Translations under genes and position numbers: made by a program
Shown here: in pieces, positions 38,681-47,633 of the stretch
How the letters are laid out: the number at the start of each line of letters is the position of its first letter
Numbering within the stretch: position 1 is the first letter of the stretch
Assembly (NCBI GenBank): GCA_013343275.1
Contig: CP046106.1
Span: forward strand, 806,001-870,000
Length of the DNA: 64,000 nucleotides
DNA from: Candidatus Nanohaloarchaea archaeon
GTDB taxonomy: Archaea; Nanohalarchaeota; Nanosalinia; Nanosalinales; Nanosalinaceae
Reading direction: 5' to 3'
The notes under the pieces: model-generated
Told to the model about the DNA's origin: nothing
Database searches by the model: none
The model's input: only the letters and a program-made list of their open reading frames with translations

Positions 38681-40942
38681 ATGCTGGGTATGAGTGTAAC
38701 AGATAAAGACGTTTTCGAGTACGACTACGATGAAGAATCAGGAACGGTAGAGGTAAACACTCTAGGATCAGTCTATGGGGCAAGCCTCGAGGACTACCCG
38801 CAGGTTATGTCTCGAGTCATAAATATCCTGCAGGAAGTTCCTGATGCATCATCCGTAGTTCTATCCGAATCAAGAGACTATGAATACGATGAACAGCAGG
38901 TACAGTACCTCAAAGAGATAGCACAGGTAATACAGGACCTATCATCACAGGGCTACCTGTCTCAGGATGTCAAAACAGATAAATGCGACAATATTTACAG
39001 TCAGCATCTTCCCGACGTTCAGGAAAGCGTCTTCGACAAGATGCGTAAAGATCCGATAGGTGCATATGTACAGCTCACCAGAAAAAAGCGCCACCTTAAC
39101 CAGGATAGAGAGAACGCATATCCTGAAGAACAGCGCTGTCTCAAATACTTTATACAGGATGTACTCAACCCTGTAATCGACAGGATCGAGGAATGCCAGT
39201 TAATCCAGCAGGCCCAGCAATACCTTACAGGCCACCACGTAGGAGACAGAGAGATATACAGGGAGTTCTTCCATCCACTGGTCAGGCCTAACTTCATGCT
39301 TACAAAGTACATGAGCCTTCCTCCTGAGAGAGGAGAGGAGGTAGACCGCTATGAGGTAAGAGACGGCATCGAAGTATCGATTTACAGGGTACCAGACCAG
39401 ACAAGGCCTGTATATCACGTTAACCCGCCGGAGTTCAATCTTTCTGAGCAGAAATACACTCTGCTTGACGCAGCAAGGAGATACATGGCTTCCCACCAGC
39501 CGGAGGAGGGAGAGTTTGCAAGGCCTGAAAGAATGAATGAAGTGTTTGAAAACATCGGTAAAGATATGCTCAGGGATATTTCCAACCAGATGGGTATGGA
39601 CCTCTCACTGGAGGAGATAGAAGAGCTCGGATCCATACTCAACAGATACACCTCAGGCCTCGGCGTACTCGAGCTGCTTCTCGCAGACCCAAAGATCCAG
39701 GACGTCTACATTAACTCTCCTATCGGCGATTCTCCGATGTACATCTCTCATCAGGACTACGAGGAGTGCGAAACCAATCTCATTCCGACGAAGGACGAGG
39801 CTGAGTCGTGGGCCACCCGCTTCAGGATCCGTTCAGGAAGACCTCTTGACGAGGCAAACCCGGTACTGGATACAGAGGCCGAGGTTCCTGGAGGCCGGGC
39901 TCGTGTAGCTGTTATACAGGAAAATCTCTCACCGGAAGGCCTGGCGTTCGCATTCCGTAGACACCGTTCACAGGCCTGGACTCTCCCACTTTTCGTTGAC
40001 AACAACATGATAAACTCGCTGGGAGCGGCCCTGATATCCTTCCTTGTCGATGGTAATCGTTCAGTTCTATTTGCAGGCACCCGTGGTGCAGGTAAATCCT
40101 CCCTGCTAGGAGCCTCTATGCTTGAAATTATGAAAAGCCACAGGATAGTAACGGTAGAGGACACGCTTGAGTTGCCGATTCCGCAGATGAAGGACTTAGG
40201 GTACAATGTGGAGCGTATGAAATCCAGATCTGCGATTACTCAGGTCGAGAACGAAATGGCAGCTGATGAGGCCATCCGTACATCGCTCAGGCTTGGTGAC
40301 TCCGCTCTAGTTGTAGGAGAGGTTCGTTCCGACGAGGCAAAGGCCCTGTATGAGGCTATGCGTGTCGGAGCTGTTGCTAACTTCGTTGGAGGTACTATCC
40401 ACGGTGAGAGCGCTTACTCTGTTTTCGACCGTGTTGTAAACGATCTTGGTGTCCCTCGAACGTCTTTCAAGGCTACAGATATTATTGTCAGCGTGAATAA
40501 GATCCGTAGTCCTGATGGTATGGAGACTTACCGCCGTGTAACTGGTATTACGGAGGTTAGGAAGGACTGGCAGGATGATCCTCGGGAGGAGAATGCTTTC
40601 GTTGACCTTATGCGTTACGACAGCAATAAGGATGAGCTTGTGCCTACAGATGAGCTTATGAACGGCGAATCCCTTATCCTGAACCGTATTGCAGAGAACA
40701 TCAAGGAATGGAAGAACGACTGGGAGGCCGTCTGGGATAATATCAAGCTCAGGCAGAAGATAAAGGAGAGGCTGATCGAGGCCGATAAAGAGTCCGATAA
40801 AGATCTTCTCGAGGCCGATTTCGTGGTCAAGGCCAATCAGAGATACCATATTCTGTCGCAGAGAGTGAGGGAGGAGTACGGTTCTCTGGATAACGACAGG
40901 ATCTACGCAAGATGGAATGAATGGCTGGAACAGCAGGTGTAA
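38681..40942 (+). CDS. Type II/IV secretion (FlaI/GspE/TadA-like) ATPase with long N-terminal region
   Basis: 753-residue motor ATPase. The N-terminal 300 residues are unusual. The C-terminal ATPase shows GVLELLLADPKIQDVYINSP, the Arg-rich GLAFAFRRHRSQAWTLPLF, the Walker A GTRGAGKSS (G466-S474), VTVEDTLELPIP (Asp box), ALVVGEVRSDEA (Walker B) and GTIHGES (His box). It would hexamerise under the membrane and power filament assembly together with the following platform protein. It could belong to an archaeal type IV pilus, adhesion filament or archaellum-like machine. The last 130 residues also form an extra helical tail. Confidence 0.92.
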   Translation: MLGMSVTDKDVFEYDYDEESGTVEVNTLGSVYGASLEDYPQVMSRVINILQEVPDASSVVLSESRDYEYDEQQVQYLKEIAQVIQDLSSQGYLSQDVKTDKCDNIYSQHLPDVQESVFDKMRKDPIGAYVQLTRKKRHLNQDRENAYPEEQRCLKYFIQDVLNPVIDRIEECQLIQQAQQYLTGHHVGDREIYREFFHPLVRPNFMLTKYMSLPPERGEEVDRYEVRDGIEVSIYRVPDQTRPVYHVNPPEFNLSEQKYTLLDAARRYMASHQPEEGEFARPERMNEVFENIGKDMLRDISNQMGMDLSLEEIEELGSILNRYTSGLGVLELLLADPKIQDVYINSPIGDSPMYISHQDYEECETNLIPTKDEAESWATRFRIRSGRPLDEANPVLDTEAEVPGGRARVAVIQENLSPEGLAFAFRRHRSQAWTLPLFVDNNMINSLGAALISFLVDGNRSVLFAGTRGAGKSSLLGASMLEIMKSHRIVTVEDTLELPIPQMKDLGYNVERMKSRSAITQVENEMAADEAIRTSLRLGDSALVVGEVRSDEAKALYEAMRVGAVANFVGGTIHGESAYSVFDRVVNDLGVPRTSFKATDIIVSVNKIRSPDGMETYRRVTGITEVRKDWQDDPREENAFVDLMRYDSNKDELVPTDELMNGESLILNRIAENIKEWKNDWEAVWDNIKLRQKIKERLIEADKESDKDLLEADFVVKANQRYHILSQRVREEYGSLDNDRIYARWNEWLEQQV

Positions 40943-40945
40943 AGA

Positions 40946-43120
40946 TTGGATAAACAGGAGAAACAGGACAAGATAAACGATATACTGGAAGACCTGGACA
41001 GAGATGTCAGTATGCCTCCCTACGATAACCAGGATGGAGGCCAGGGTTACTCCCGTTCCTACAAGGAGTACAAGGAGGAAGAGGAGAGCTCAAGGGAGCG
41101 CAACAGCTACGAGAAGCTCTGCTACGAGATGGCCAACGTCTTCAATATGAAGGCTGGGGAGAAGACTCATGAGAAGCTTACACCTCCGATCAATCTTCTT
41201 GGATGGGATATAACTCCCGGAATGGTTATGTCGGCCACTGTCGGCGTCTTTGTTCTCTCATTTATGTCCTGGATGAGCCTGTTCCTGGTGAATACACTGC
41301 TCCTCGGCAATCTTATTCCTGTCTCGATCATGATGATAATTCTCTCAGCGCCGATAATGGCCTCGGTATACACCTACTACAAGCCGAAATATGCTGCGCA
41401 GTCAAAATTAATCGAGAGCAGCGGAGAAATGATACTGGCCATACTCTACATGGTAGTATACATGAGAAGCTCTCCAAACCTGGAGGGAGCAGTCAGGTTC
41501 GCAGCTCTCAACCTAGAAGGCCCTATTTCCGACGACCTGAAAGGAGTACTCTGGGACCTGGAGATCGGAAAGTACAACAAGATAGATGAGGCCCTCGAAA
41601 ACTATACTCGCAGATGGAAGGATTACAATGATGACTTCCTGGAGTCGCTGAATCTTCTTCGTTCTGCTATGAATCAGCCGGATCCTGATCGGCGGGAGTC
41701 TATGCTTCAGGACTCAATCGACAATATCCTGGATGGAACACAGGAGAAGATGAAACACTATGCACAGAATCTGGAGACTCCTGTCATGATCCTGAACGCA
41801 ATGGGCGCTATGCTACCGGTGCTCGGCATGATAATGCTCCCGCTTATCTCTGTATTCATGGGAGATGCCATCACACCTATGCACCTTTTCCTACTGTTCA
41901 ATGTTTTACTACCTACGTTTCTCTACTGGTTCATGAAAAGAGTGCTCAGCTCCAGACCGCCAACAGTCGCTACAAATCCTGTAGACGACTCTATACTCCC
42001 TGACAGAGGCAAATATACGTTAAATCTTCTGGGTAGAGACTTCAGAATACCTGTCTGGCCTGTAGGAGTAATACTTTTCTTCTTTTTCGGCCTATACGGC
42101 ATAGTCGGATACCTTTCCACAGCAAGCGCTGGCCAGGGCTTCTTCCTGCTCTACCCTGCCGCTACCAATATAGATCCTTCACTAGTGCCTTCTATATATC
42201 TACAACCTGATGGCTCTCTTGCACCTCTACCAATGCTTATGAGAAGCGTGTCGATAGTGTTCGGCCTTGGAGTAGGTATAGGCTCTGTAAAAGTACTTGG
42301 CAATATCGAACGGAAAAAAGCAGAGGAGAGACTATCAAAAATAGAGGAACAGTTCCCTAACGCACTCTTCGAACTAGGAAACAAGATATCAGGAGGAACG
42401 CCTGTAGAGATCGCACTGGAAGACGCCGCAGAAGCAACATCTGAACTCGAAATATCCAATCTATTCGGAAAGGCCTCGGAAAACGTCAAAGACATGGGAA
42501 TGACATTCGAACAGGCCGTAATGGATGATCAGTATGGCGCGCTGAGGCAGTTCCCTAGCCAGATGATCAGAACAGTAATGCAGGCCATCATACAGTCCTC
42601 AAAGAAAGGGACCAATATGGCCTCTACAGCAATGCTTACAATATCAAAATACCTTAAGAACATACACAAGACACAGGAGCAACTTAACGATCTGATGGAG
42701 GATACTACAACAACTATTCAGATGCTGGCCTACCTGCTCGCGCCGGTAGTATCGGGAGTGGCGGTGGGAATGTCACAGACCATCATAACGGCCATGTCCA
42801 CTCTTTCAAAATCGGTGAAACAGTCGCAGGTTGGCAATCAGCCAGGAACAGCTTCGGGCCTTGGAGGAGTTATATCCGGTTTTGAATCTGCGATACCGCC
42901 AGAACTTCTTCAGTTCGTGGTAGGACTCTACCTGATTCAGTTGCTTTTCATACTGGGAAGCTTCTTCACCAAGATCAAGAAGGGAGAGGACCCGACCTAC
43001 AAGAACCTGTTTATAGGCAAAATAATGATCTCAGGCATGTTCTTCTACGCCATGACCTTGATAATAGTAGGAATGCTATTCGGAGGCATGGTAGGATCAG
43101 TAACACAGGTGGCAGCATAG
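40946..43120 (+). CDS. FlaJ/TadC-like filament platform protein with two T2SF domains
   Basis: 724 residues from a TTG 3 bp after the ATPase stop. An acidic Gln/Tyr-rich cytosolic start is followed by two similar halves, each with a helical T2SF-type cytosolic segment (GEMILAILYMVVYMRSSPNLEGAVRFAAL...; PNALFELGNKISGGTPVEIALEDAA...) flanked by transmembrane helices, about nine in total. This double-domain form is common in archaeal type IV pilus FlaJ/TadC relatives. It anchors the ATPase and recruits pilins; the pilin-like genes follow immediately. Confidence 0.9.
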   Translation: MDKQEKQDKINDILEDLDRDVSMPPYDNQDGGQGYSRSYKEYKEEEESSRERNSYEKLCYEMANVFNMKAGEKTHEKLTPPINLLGWDITPGMVMSATVGVFVLSFMSWMSLFLVNTLLLGNLIPVSIMMIILSAPIMASVYTYYKPKYAAQSKLIESSGEMILAILYMVVYMRSSPNLEGAVRFAALNLEGPISDDLKGVLWDLEIGKYNKIDEALENYTRRWKDYNDDFLESLNLLRSAMNQPDPDRRESMLQDSIDNILDGTQEKMKHYAQNLETPVMILNAMGAMLPVLGMIMLPLISVFMGDAITPMHLFLLFNVLLPTFLYWFMKRVLSSRPPTVATNPVDDSILPDRGKYTLNLLGRDFRIPVWPVGVILFFFFGLYGIVGYLSTASAGQGFFLLYPAATNIDPSLVPSIYLQPDGSLAPLPMLMRSVSIVFGLGVGIGSVKVLGNIERKKAEERLSKIEEQFPNALFELGNKISGGTPVEIALEDAAEATSELEISNLFGKASENVKDMGMTFEQAVMDDQYGALRQFPSQMIRTVMQAIIQSSKKGTNMASTAMLTISKYLKNIHKTQEQLNDLMEDTTTTIQMLAYLLAPVVSGVAVGMSQTIITAMSTLSKSVKQSQVGNQPGTASGLGGVISGFESAIPPELLQFVVGLYLIQLLFILGSFFTKIKKGEDPTYKNLFIGKIMISGMFFYAMTLIIVGMLFGGMVGSVTQVAA

Positions 43121-43122
43121 AG

Positions 43123-43260
43123 ATGAAGAGGAAAGGGAATATGCCAACCAAAGAAATAGCGCTCCTAGGCCTTACAGTTATTGCAGCGGCGGCAATAATT
43201 GCGGTACTGCAGCAGGGTACAGATCACATCGTCTCATCGATAGTCGAAAAATTACTATAA
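43123..43260 (+). CDS. 45-residue pilin-like protein
   Basis: RKGNMPTKEIALLGLTVIAAAAIIAVLQ shows a basic residue plus Gly, then a Glu five residues later, then a hydrophobic helix: the class III prepilin layout. A short hydrophilic end follows (QGTDHIVSSIVEKLL). ATG 2 bp after the platform-protein stop. It is too short to carry a globular head and may be a core or plug subunit. Confidence 0.6.
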   Translation: MKRKGNMPTKEIALLGLTVIAAAAIIAVLQQGTDHIVSSIVEKLL

Positions 43261-43283
43261 ACAAGCGTAACCCACAGTAAACC

Positions 43284-43502
43284 ATGAAGCTAACATCCAA
43301 AATCCTCACAAACAGAAAAGCAATGGGCTGGAGCATGAGAGTAATAATGGCTCTATTCCTGGCAATAGCATTTGGAGCACTGATAATGCCATACCTTCTA
43401 CCGGCAATATTCGGCGCAGAATCAACAACCAGCTGTCAGGCGCCATACATGCAGGCGATAGCCAGCGTAGTCTCCGACGCAACAGGTAGCTCGCCATGCT
43501 GA
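43284..43502 (+). CDS. 72-residue small membrane protein
   Basis: A basic start (MKLTSKILTNRKAMGWSMR) precedes a long hydrophobic helix (VIMALFLAIAFGALIMPYLLPAIF), then a Cys-containing short domain ending in Cys. There is no clear K/R-G cleavage motif. The end overlaps the next ATG by 7 bp. Likely a minor component co-translated with the 499-residue pilin-like protein. Confidence 0.6.
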   Translation: MKLTSKILTNRKAMGWSMRVIMALFLAIAFGALIMPYLLPAIFGAESTTSCQAPYMQAIASVVSDATGSSPC

Positions 43503-44995
43503 GAAAAGGAGCACTGGAATCAGGTCTGGGAGAAATACTTCTAACAGTACTCGTAGCAGCAGTAATATCCGGAGCAATGTTCGGCCCACTAGGAGCAAAG
43601 GTGGGTCAAGGATTCAAAGAAGCAGAGAAATTCACCGATGTCACAACAACAGTAACTGTAGATGATAAGGAAACACTTGGAGATCTCTCACAGTACGTCT
43701 TCTGGAGGGCCTGGGGATGTGAACATGTAAACTCTGAGACATTTTCAGGCCTTTCTGAAACGCCTTTGGGAGCCAATCCTCCCTGTGCTGGTGCAGGAGG
43801 AACTCTGGCTTCTGATGTTAACAATCTTTACGCTAATACGGGGAATGATATGGAAGGCAAGTTCAGCAGAGTTAACTTTGTAATAAATGATACTATCTAT
43901 CTGAAGACTGGCCTAGGTTTTGGACCGGATGGTAAATCAGCTACACTTCTTGGGGTTTCTACAGGGGATAGATTTGGAAAATCAGGTTACTCTGACTGGA
44001 TATGGTCGGGCTGCGCCAAATATCAACCTGGAGTAAATGATGACTGGGGAAACAGTTGGGAGTCAAAGGGCCCTCCTTATAGCTTCTACACCCTTTTCTT
44101 CAAGAATGGAGGAGGATCTGAGAGAATACAGAAGATAGGTTCGGGTAAGACAATAGAAGATCGCTATGATGACAATGGAAATAATGACCCTATTTACTGT
44201 GATGAATGGAATGACGGGCCATGGCTAACAAAGCCTTCCAGTAATACAGGTAATCCTAAAGATCATGAAGATACCGGAGGTAACTACGTCAAGGTAAAGC
44301 TCTGTCCGGGAGATAAAGGTTATATTGAGACCCGGAAGGGTTATCCTAACATAGCTGGGGAATATGGTCATAGAACCGCCACTGTAAACAACGGCAATCT
44401 CTATGGGATGATACAGATTACAAGTATGAACAGCAGTTGTGCTATGACTTCAGAGGACGTCGAGGAGGCCACTACTCCTCTTAATCCTATGCCTGATCAA
44501 TGGCCTGCCGAATCTGCCTATACACAGAATCCTGCCAATGTGGACTACCATCCGGAAGGCAGTTACCAGCCTATAATTTGGAATTTCGGCGAAGGAGCGA
44601 AGAGTGTAAACATCTCTATGACGTTTGATGAACTGGCAAGGACAAGAATACAGATTACAGGCAATAAATATATAGAGTTCAGTCCGGATGGAGACGGAAA
44701 GCTAGGGCTAAGTTGTTTCCCACACTGTAATAACTTTGCAGATGATATCTGGGTTGATACAGGAGAGTCAGAAATGGATGACTACGGCTTTACAGGCGTC
44801 ACTGTAGAAGAAAACAAACAATACAGCGTTGTGTTGACCGAAAGTGATCTCGGGGATACAATATGGGAAGTTTATGAGGAAGGAGAAAAAGTGTACGAAT
44901 TAAGCGGATATAATAACTGGGGATATGAGGAGATACGCTTGATGAACTACGAAAGCAGCCCTGAAATGACTTTTGATGTAAACAAGGAGGACTAG
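43496..44995 (+). CDS. Large pilin-like protein with extracellular head
   Basis: 499 residues. The N-terminus LRKGALESGLGEILLTVLVAAVISG matches a prepilin pattern (RKG, Glu, hydrophobic helix). The rest is a large extracellular region rich in Gly, Asn, Asp, Trp and Cys (GCEHV, PPCAG, SGCAKY, IYCDEW, KLCPG, SSCAM, SCFPHC), suggesting disulfides. The C-terminal 120 residues look like a beta-sandwich, perhaps carbohydrate-binding (IQITGNKYIEFSPDGDGKLGL). Candidate tip adhesin of the filament; binding target unknown. Confidence 0.75.
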   Translation: MLRKGALESGLGEILLTVLVAAVISGAMFGPLGAKVGQGFKEAEKFTDVTTTVTVDDKETLGDLSQYVFWRAWGCEHVNSETFSGLSETPLGANPPCAGAGGTLASDVNNLYANTGNDMEGKFSRVNFVINDTIYLKTGLGFGPDGKSATLLGVSTGDRFGKSGYSDWIWSGCAKYQPGVNDDWGNSWESKGPPYSFYTLFFKNGGGSERIQKIGSGKTIEDRYDDNGNNDPIYCDEWNDGPWLTKPSSNTGNPKDHEDTGGNYVKVKLCPGDKGYIETRKGYPNIAGEYGHRTATVNNGNLYGMIQITSMNSSCAMTSEDVEEATTPLNPMPDQWPAESAYTQNPANVDYHPEGSYQPIIWNFGEGAKSVNISMTFDELARTRIQITGNKYIEFSPDGDGKLGLSCFPHCNNFADDIWVDTGESEMDDYGFTGVTVEENKQYSVVLTESDLGDTIWEVYEEGEKVYELSGYNNWGYEEIRLMNYESSPEMTFDVNKED

Positions 44996-44998
44996 AAA

Positions 44999-45139
44999 AT
45001 GGAAGTATCTATCAAAACCGTGGCCATGCTTGTACTGGCTATAATGATTGTTTCGCTGATATTCATGGGTTTCTCAGGGTGGTTCAATAATATGGCAGGT
45101 AACTTCGCTGGAAACGTAACTTACCCGACCACTCCTTAG
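44999..45139 (+). CDS. 46-residue single-helix protein
   Basis: MEVSIKTVAMLVLAIMIVSLIFMGFSGWFNN gives one hydrophobic helix at the N-terminus, followed by an Asn/Thr-rich end (MAGNFAGNVTYPTTP). The ATG follows the large pilin-like gene's stop by 3 bp, with GGAGG upstream. There is no K/R-G motif. Small size plus tight spacing suggests a filament subunit. Confidence 0.6.
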   Translation: MEVSIKTVAMLVLAIMIVSLIFMGFSGWFNNMAGNFAGNVTYPTTP

Positions 45140-45172
45140 CTTATTTTAACAGGGCCTGCAAAATACTCTACT

Positions 45173-45373
45173 GTGAACTCTCGGAAAGGTTTCGATATAT
45201 CGCTGACCATTATCATTGCTTTCCTGATAGTAATAGTTCTAGTCGCTACTCTGGGAGCTATCACAAACAGTTACACGGGTAAATTTCTGAATTTCGGTAA
45301 TAATGCTACTAATACCTCCCTGGTTAAATCTGTAGGACTTATAGGGGGTGCCCTGCTTGAACGTAGCAACTAA
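45173..45373 (+). CDS. 66-residue pilin-like protein
   Basis: SRKGFDISLTIIIAFLIVIVLVATLGA: basic-Gly motif followed by a long hydrophobic helix, then an Asn/Thr/Gly-rich extracellular stub. Start is GTG, about 25 bp below ATTTTAAC, so possibly leaderless and an internal promoter. The 3' end overlaps the next gene. Confidence 0.6.
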   Translation: MNSRKGFDISLTIIIAFLIVIVLVATLGAITNSYTGKFLNFGNNATNTSLVKSVGLIGGALLERSN

Positions 45374-45596
45374 AGTAGTAGGAGCTTTAGTTCTTGTTGT
45401 AATACTTATTTCTGCTCTCTTTGGCATAGCTAATCACATAATAAAGGATAGCGGGCAGAAAGGAGTTGAAGCGGGGAACAAAAAGACGGGGCTTTTAGGC
45501 TGTGTTTCTAGGAATGCGCATAGGGAGAACCCTCGCCAGTGGTGTAAACAGAATACGAATTTCGCAGGGCAAGGTGATGAAACTGTCTCGGCGTAG
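45357..45596 (+). CDS. 79-residue single-helix protein
   Basis: NVATKVVGALVLVVILISALFGIANHII is one hydrophobic helix, followed by a basic, Cys-containing hydrophilic domain. TTG at 45357 is chosen because GGGGGTG lies 7 bp upstream; a GTG at 45348 would fall within that site. It overlaps both neighbours, fitting a compact minor-pilin array. Confidence 0.55.
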   Translation: MNVATKVVGALVLVVILISALFGIANHIIKDSGQKGVEAGNKKTGLLGCVSRNAHRENPRQWCKQNTNFAGQGDETVSA

Positions 45597-46068
45597 AGGT
45601 TTTACGGAGTTTGCTACTGTTATGGTTCTGATTTCTCTAGTAGGTACTACGGCCTTGCTAAGCGTCGGTGTAGGAGGATTCAAGGATGTCCTGGGTGTAG
45701 CTTCTGATGGTAACGACGCAGGTAAAATCCAGAACAAGTTCTATGTCCCGGTAAGAAATGTCTGCGTACAGGGCACCAATGCTGATGACCGTGTGAGGAC
45801 ATTTACACTGTCCAACAAGATCAATGTAACTCTTATATCAGAAGAGAGGGATCCTGTGAAGGATCAAAGCGTCAGGGCCACTCTAGTGGAGGAAAGCGTA
45901 CAGCTTCTTCAGACAGATAAGATAACTGATTGCGTTATAAAGTTCAAAAATGGGCCTGAAACCTACCAGGTTTTCAAAAAGGAACAGCCTTACGAAGTAA
46001 CTGTCAAGAACATGGGAGAAGCTGGAGGAGGAAAACCTGCTACCCGTATAATAGTAGAGGAGAGATAG
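45577..46068 (+). CDS. Pilin-like protein, 163 residues
   Basis: SRRRGFTEFATVMVLISLVGTTALLSVG has the basic-Gly cleavage pattern, a Glu at the expected distance and a hydrophobic helix. The head region (about 45-163) is beta-rich (KFYVPVRNVCVQGTNADDRVRTFTL...). AAGGTG precedes the ATG. It overlaps the preceding small gene. Probably a minor pilin. Confidence 0.72.
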   Translation: MKLSRRRGFTEFATVMVLISLVGTTALLSVGVGGFKDVLGVASDGNDAGKIQNKFYVPVRNVCVQGTNADDRVRTFTLSNKINVTLISEERDPVKDQSVRATLVEESVQLLQTDKITDCVIKFKNGPETYQVFKKEQPYEVTVKNMGEAGGGKPATRIIVEER

Positions 46069-46070
46069 TA

Positions 46071-46496
46071 ATGCGTAGAAAAGGGATATCGGGCGTTGTT
46101 ATAATGGCTGTAGTGTCCTTGTTTGGCCTAGGGATTATAATTGGGGTAACTCAAGGTTCTGCAGGAGGGACGCTTGATTTCGTAAAGGCTCAATCAGTGA
46201 ATCTACAGGCTGAGAGGGTTACAAATGCCATGCTGATAATGGAGACAGTTCCTGAAGGCTATGTCCAACTGAAGCTGGATGAATATCAGATAAGGTACGA
46301 TGAGAACGACAGGAATCTCAGCCTTAACTATTCGGGCAAGGTAGGATCGAATGTTGTTAAGCCCTACATGACCAGCTACGATCAGGTAATAGCACCTTCG
46401 ACATTCCAACCTATTAACGGTAGCTTGTGTATTAGAAAAGAGCACAGGAGCGGTCAATCAGTGCTTATACTCAATAGAACAGGGTGTAGCAGCTAA
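46071..46496 (+). CDS. Pilin-like protein, 141 residues
   Basis: MRRKGISGVVIMAVVSLFGLGIIIG: RRKG followed by a hydrophobic helix without the usual Glu. The soluble head has a C-terminal Cys pair (SLCIRK...TGCSS). It starts 2 bp after the preceding stop, and its own stop overlaps the next ATG (TAATG). Likely a minor pilin in the same operon. Confidence 0.7.
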   Translation: MRRKGISGVVIMAVVSLFGLGIIIGVTQGSAGGTLDFVKAQSVNLQAERVTNAMLIMETVPEGYVQLKLDEYQIRYDENDRNLSLNYSGKVGSNVVKPYMTSYDQVIAPSTFQPINGSLCIRKEHRSGQSVLILNRTGCSS

Positions 46497-47101
46497 TGCC
46501 GGAAGAATCCCAGTCGATACTCTATATAGGATATGTCATCTTGCTTTTCCTGGGCCTTATGCTGCTACTAAGCTTCTTTCTCTCTGGCCTAACTAGTATA
46601 GAGGCAAATATTGAACAGACACATCAAAAAGAGTACAGAAAGGCTATAGTGTTGGAGAATCTACTATCTCTGGATGCAGACACTGAATCGCTGTATGGTT
46701 ACAGCTATACGCATCGAAGAAGCGTTATACCGGTGGAGTTCTTCACCAACTATAACCCTGACTCAGGGGAAATAGGTTACAGGGTACAGGGCCGTGCTAC
46801 AAGAGGCCACTGCTATATTCCTCGTGTGGAAGGCCTGGACGGCCAGCATTTTGCCTTCGGGATAGATCCTCTGGTTAATGAGGCACTGAACGCAACAGGA
46901 GATCCGATGGGCCAGCCAAATGTAGACTTCAAGTCAGTTGTCCAGAACTCGACTTCGGGAGCCTACAGAGCCTGTACAATGATGCATCCTGTGATCAGGC
47001 AGAGGGCCGTAGTTTCAACAGCTATGCTTGTAAGAGAGGATAAAAACCATTCAATGCTTCCAGTGAGGTTGTATGTCTATGATCCATACCCGACACGATA
47101 A
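46496..47101 (+). CDS. Membrane-anchored filament-associated protein, 201 residues
   Basis: One N-terminal helix (ILYIGYVILLFLGLMLLLSFFLSGL), a short coiled coil (SIEANIEQTHQKEYRKAIVLENLL), then an extracellular domain with His/Cys residues (RGHCYIPRV; RACTMMHPV). No basic-Gly motif. It overlaps the following gene by 29 bp, a strong sign of co-translation. Confidence 0.7.
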   Translation: MPEESQSILYIGYVILLFLGLMLLLSFFLSGLTSIEANIEQTHQKEYRKAIVLENLLSLDADTESLYGYSYTHRRSVIPVEFFTNYNPDSGEIGYRVQGRATRGHCYIPRVEGLDGQHFAFGIDPLVNEALNATGDPMGQPNVDFKSVVQNSTSGAYRACTMMHPVIRQRAVVSTAMLVREDKNHSMLPVRLYVYDPYPTR

Positions 47102-47633
47102 AGGCCTGGCAGAAATGATAGGTTTTGTGGTAATCTTCATGATAGTTGTAATGATGGCTATCTACTTCTTCTCGCTCAATGCTATAGCTGGAAATAGTCA
47201 GAGCGTTAGTCAGGATGTGGATGTAGCTTACAGTGCGGATAATATCAGGTTGAGGTCTTCTGTCACTAGACTGATGATTGGAAAACTCTGGAGGTCAGAG
47301 GATGTAAACTATGGAGAGTATGGGGATCAGAAGGCCTACAATGTGATCTCCAAGTTCCTGTCGTCGGAGCCGGGCGAAAAAATATGGCTTAACGGAACCT
47401 CGGTCGACTACTCTGATGCAAAAACTGATATCCGGAGCTACCTGAAAACAACTATGGACAGCAGTTATGGAAACAAGCCTTACAGAGTCACTCTGCGAGA
47501 TACGAATGGGCTAGTCGTCTCAGTAGGAGATGTATCAAGTACTAATCGTGTAAGCTATCCGATAGCTCTGCAGAGCGGCCAGGGAAGAATAACAATCTAT
47601 GTCGAGGGAGGTGATACGCTCTATGTTCGATAG
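47073..47633 (+). CDS. Pilin-like protein, 186 residues
   Basis: HDKGLAEMIGFVVIFMIVVMMAIYFF is a classic archaeal prepilin start: K-G, Glu two residues after the LA, then the hydrophobic core. The head domain spans about 45-186. ATG at 47073, with another ATG two codons later equally possible. It nests between overlapping neighbours. Confidence 0.75.
   Translation: MSMIHTRHDKGLAEMIGFVVIFMIVVMMAIYFFSLNAIAGNSQSVSQDVDVAYSADNIRLRSSVTRLMIGKLWRSEDVNYGEYGDQKAYNVISKFLSSEPGEKIWLNGTSVDYSDAKTDIRSYLKTTMDSSYGNKPYRVTLRDTNGLVVSVGDVSSTNRVSYPIALQSGQGRITIYVEGGDTLYVR

Noticed and set aside
38681-43120. Naming the ATPase and platform genes flaI and flaJ (archaellum)
   Set aside because: FlaF, FlaG and FlaH are not recognisable nearby and no archaellin signature is found, so only the broader family name is justified.
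43123-45596. Treating all small single-helix frames as certain pilins
   Set aside because: Several (43284, 44999, 45357) lack a K/R-G cleavage motif, so they are called small membrane proteins and not pilins.
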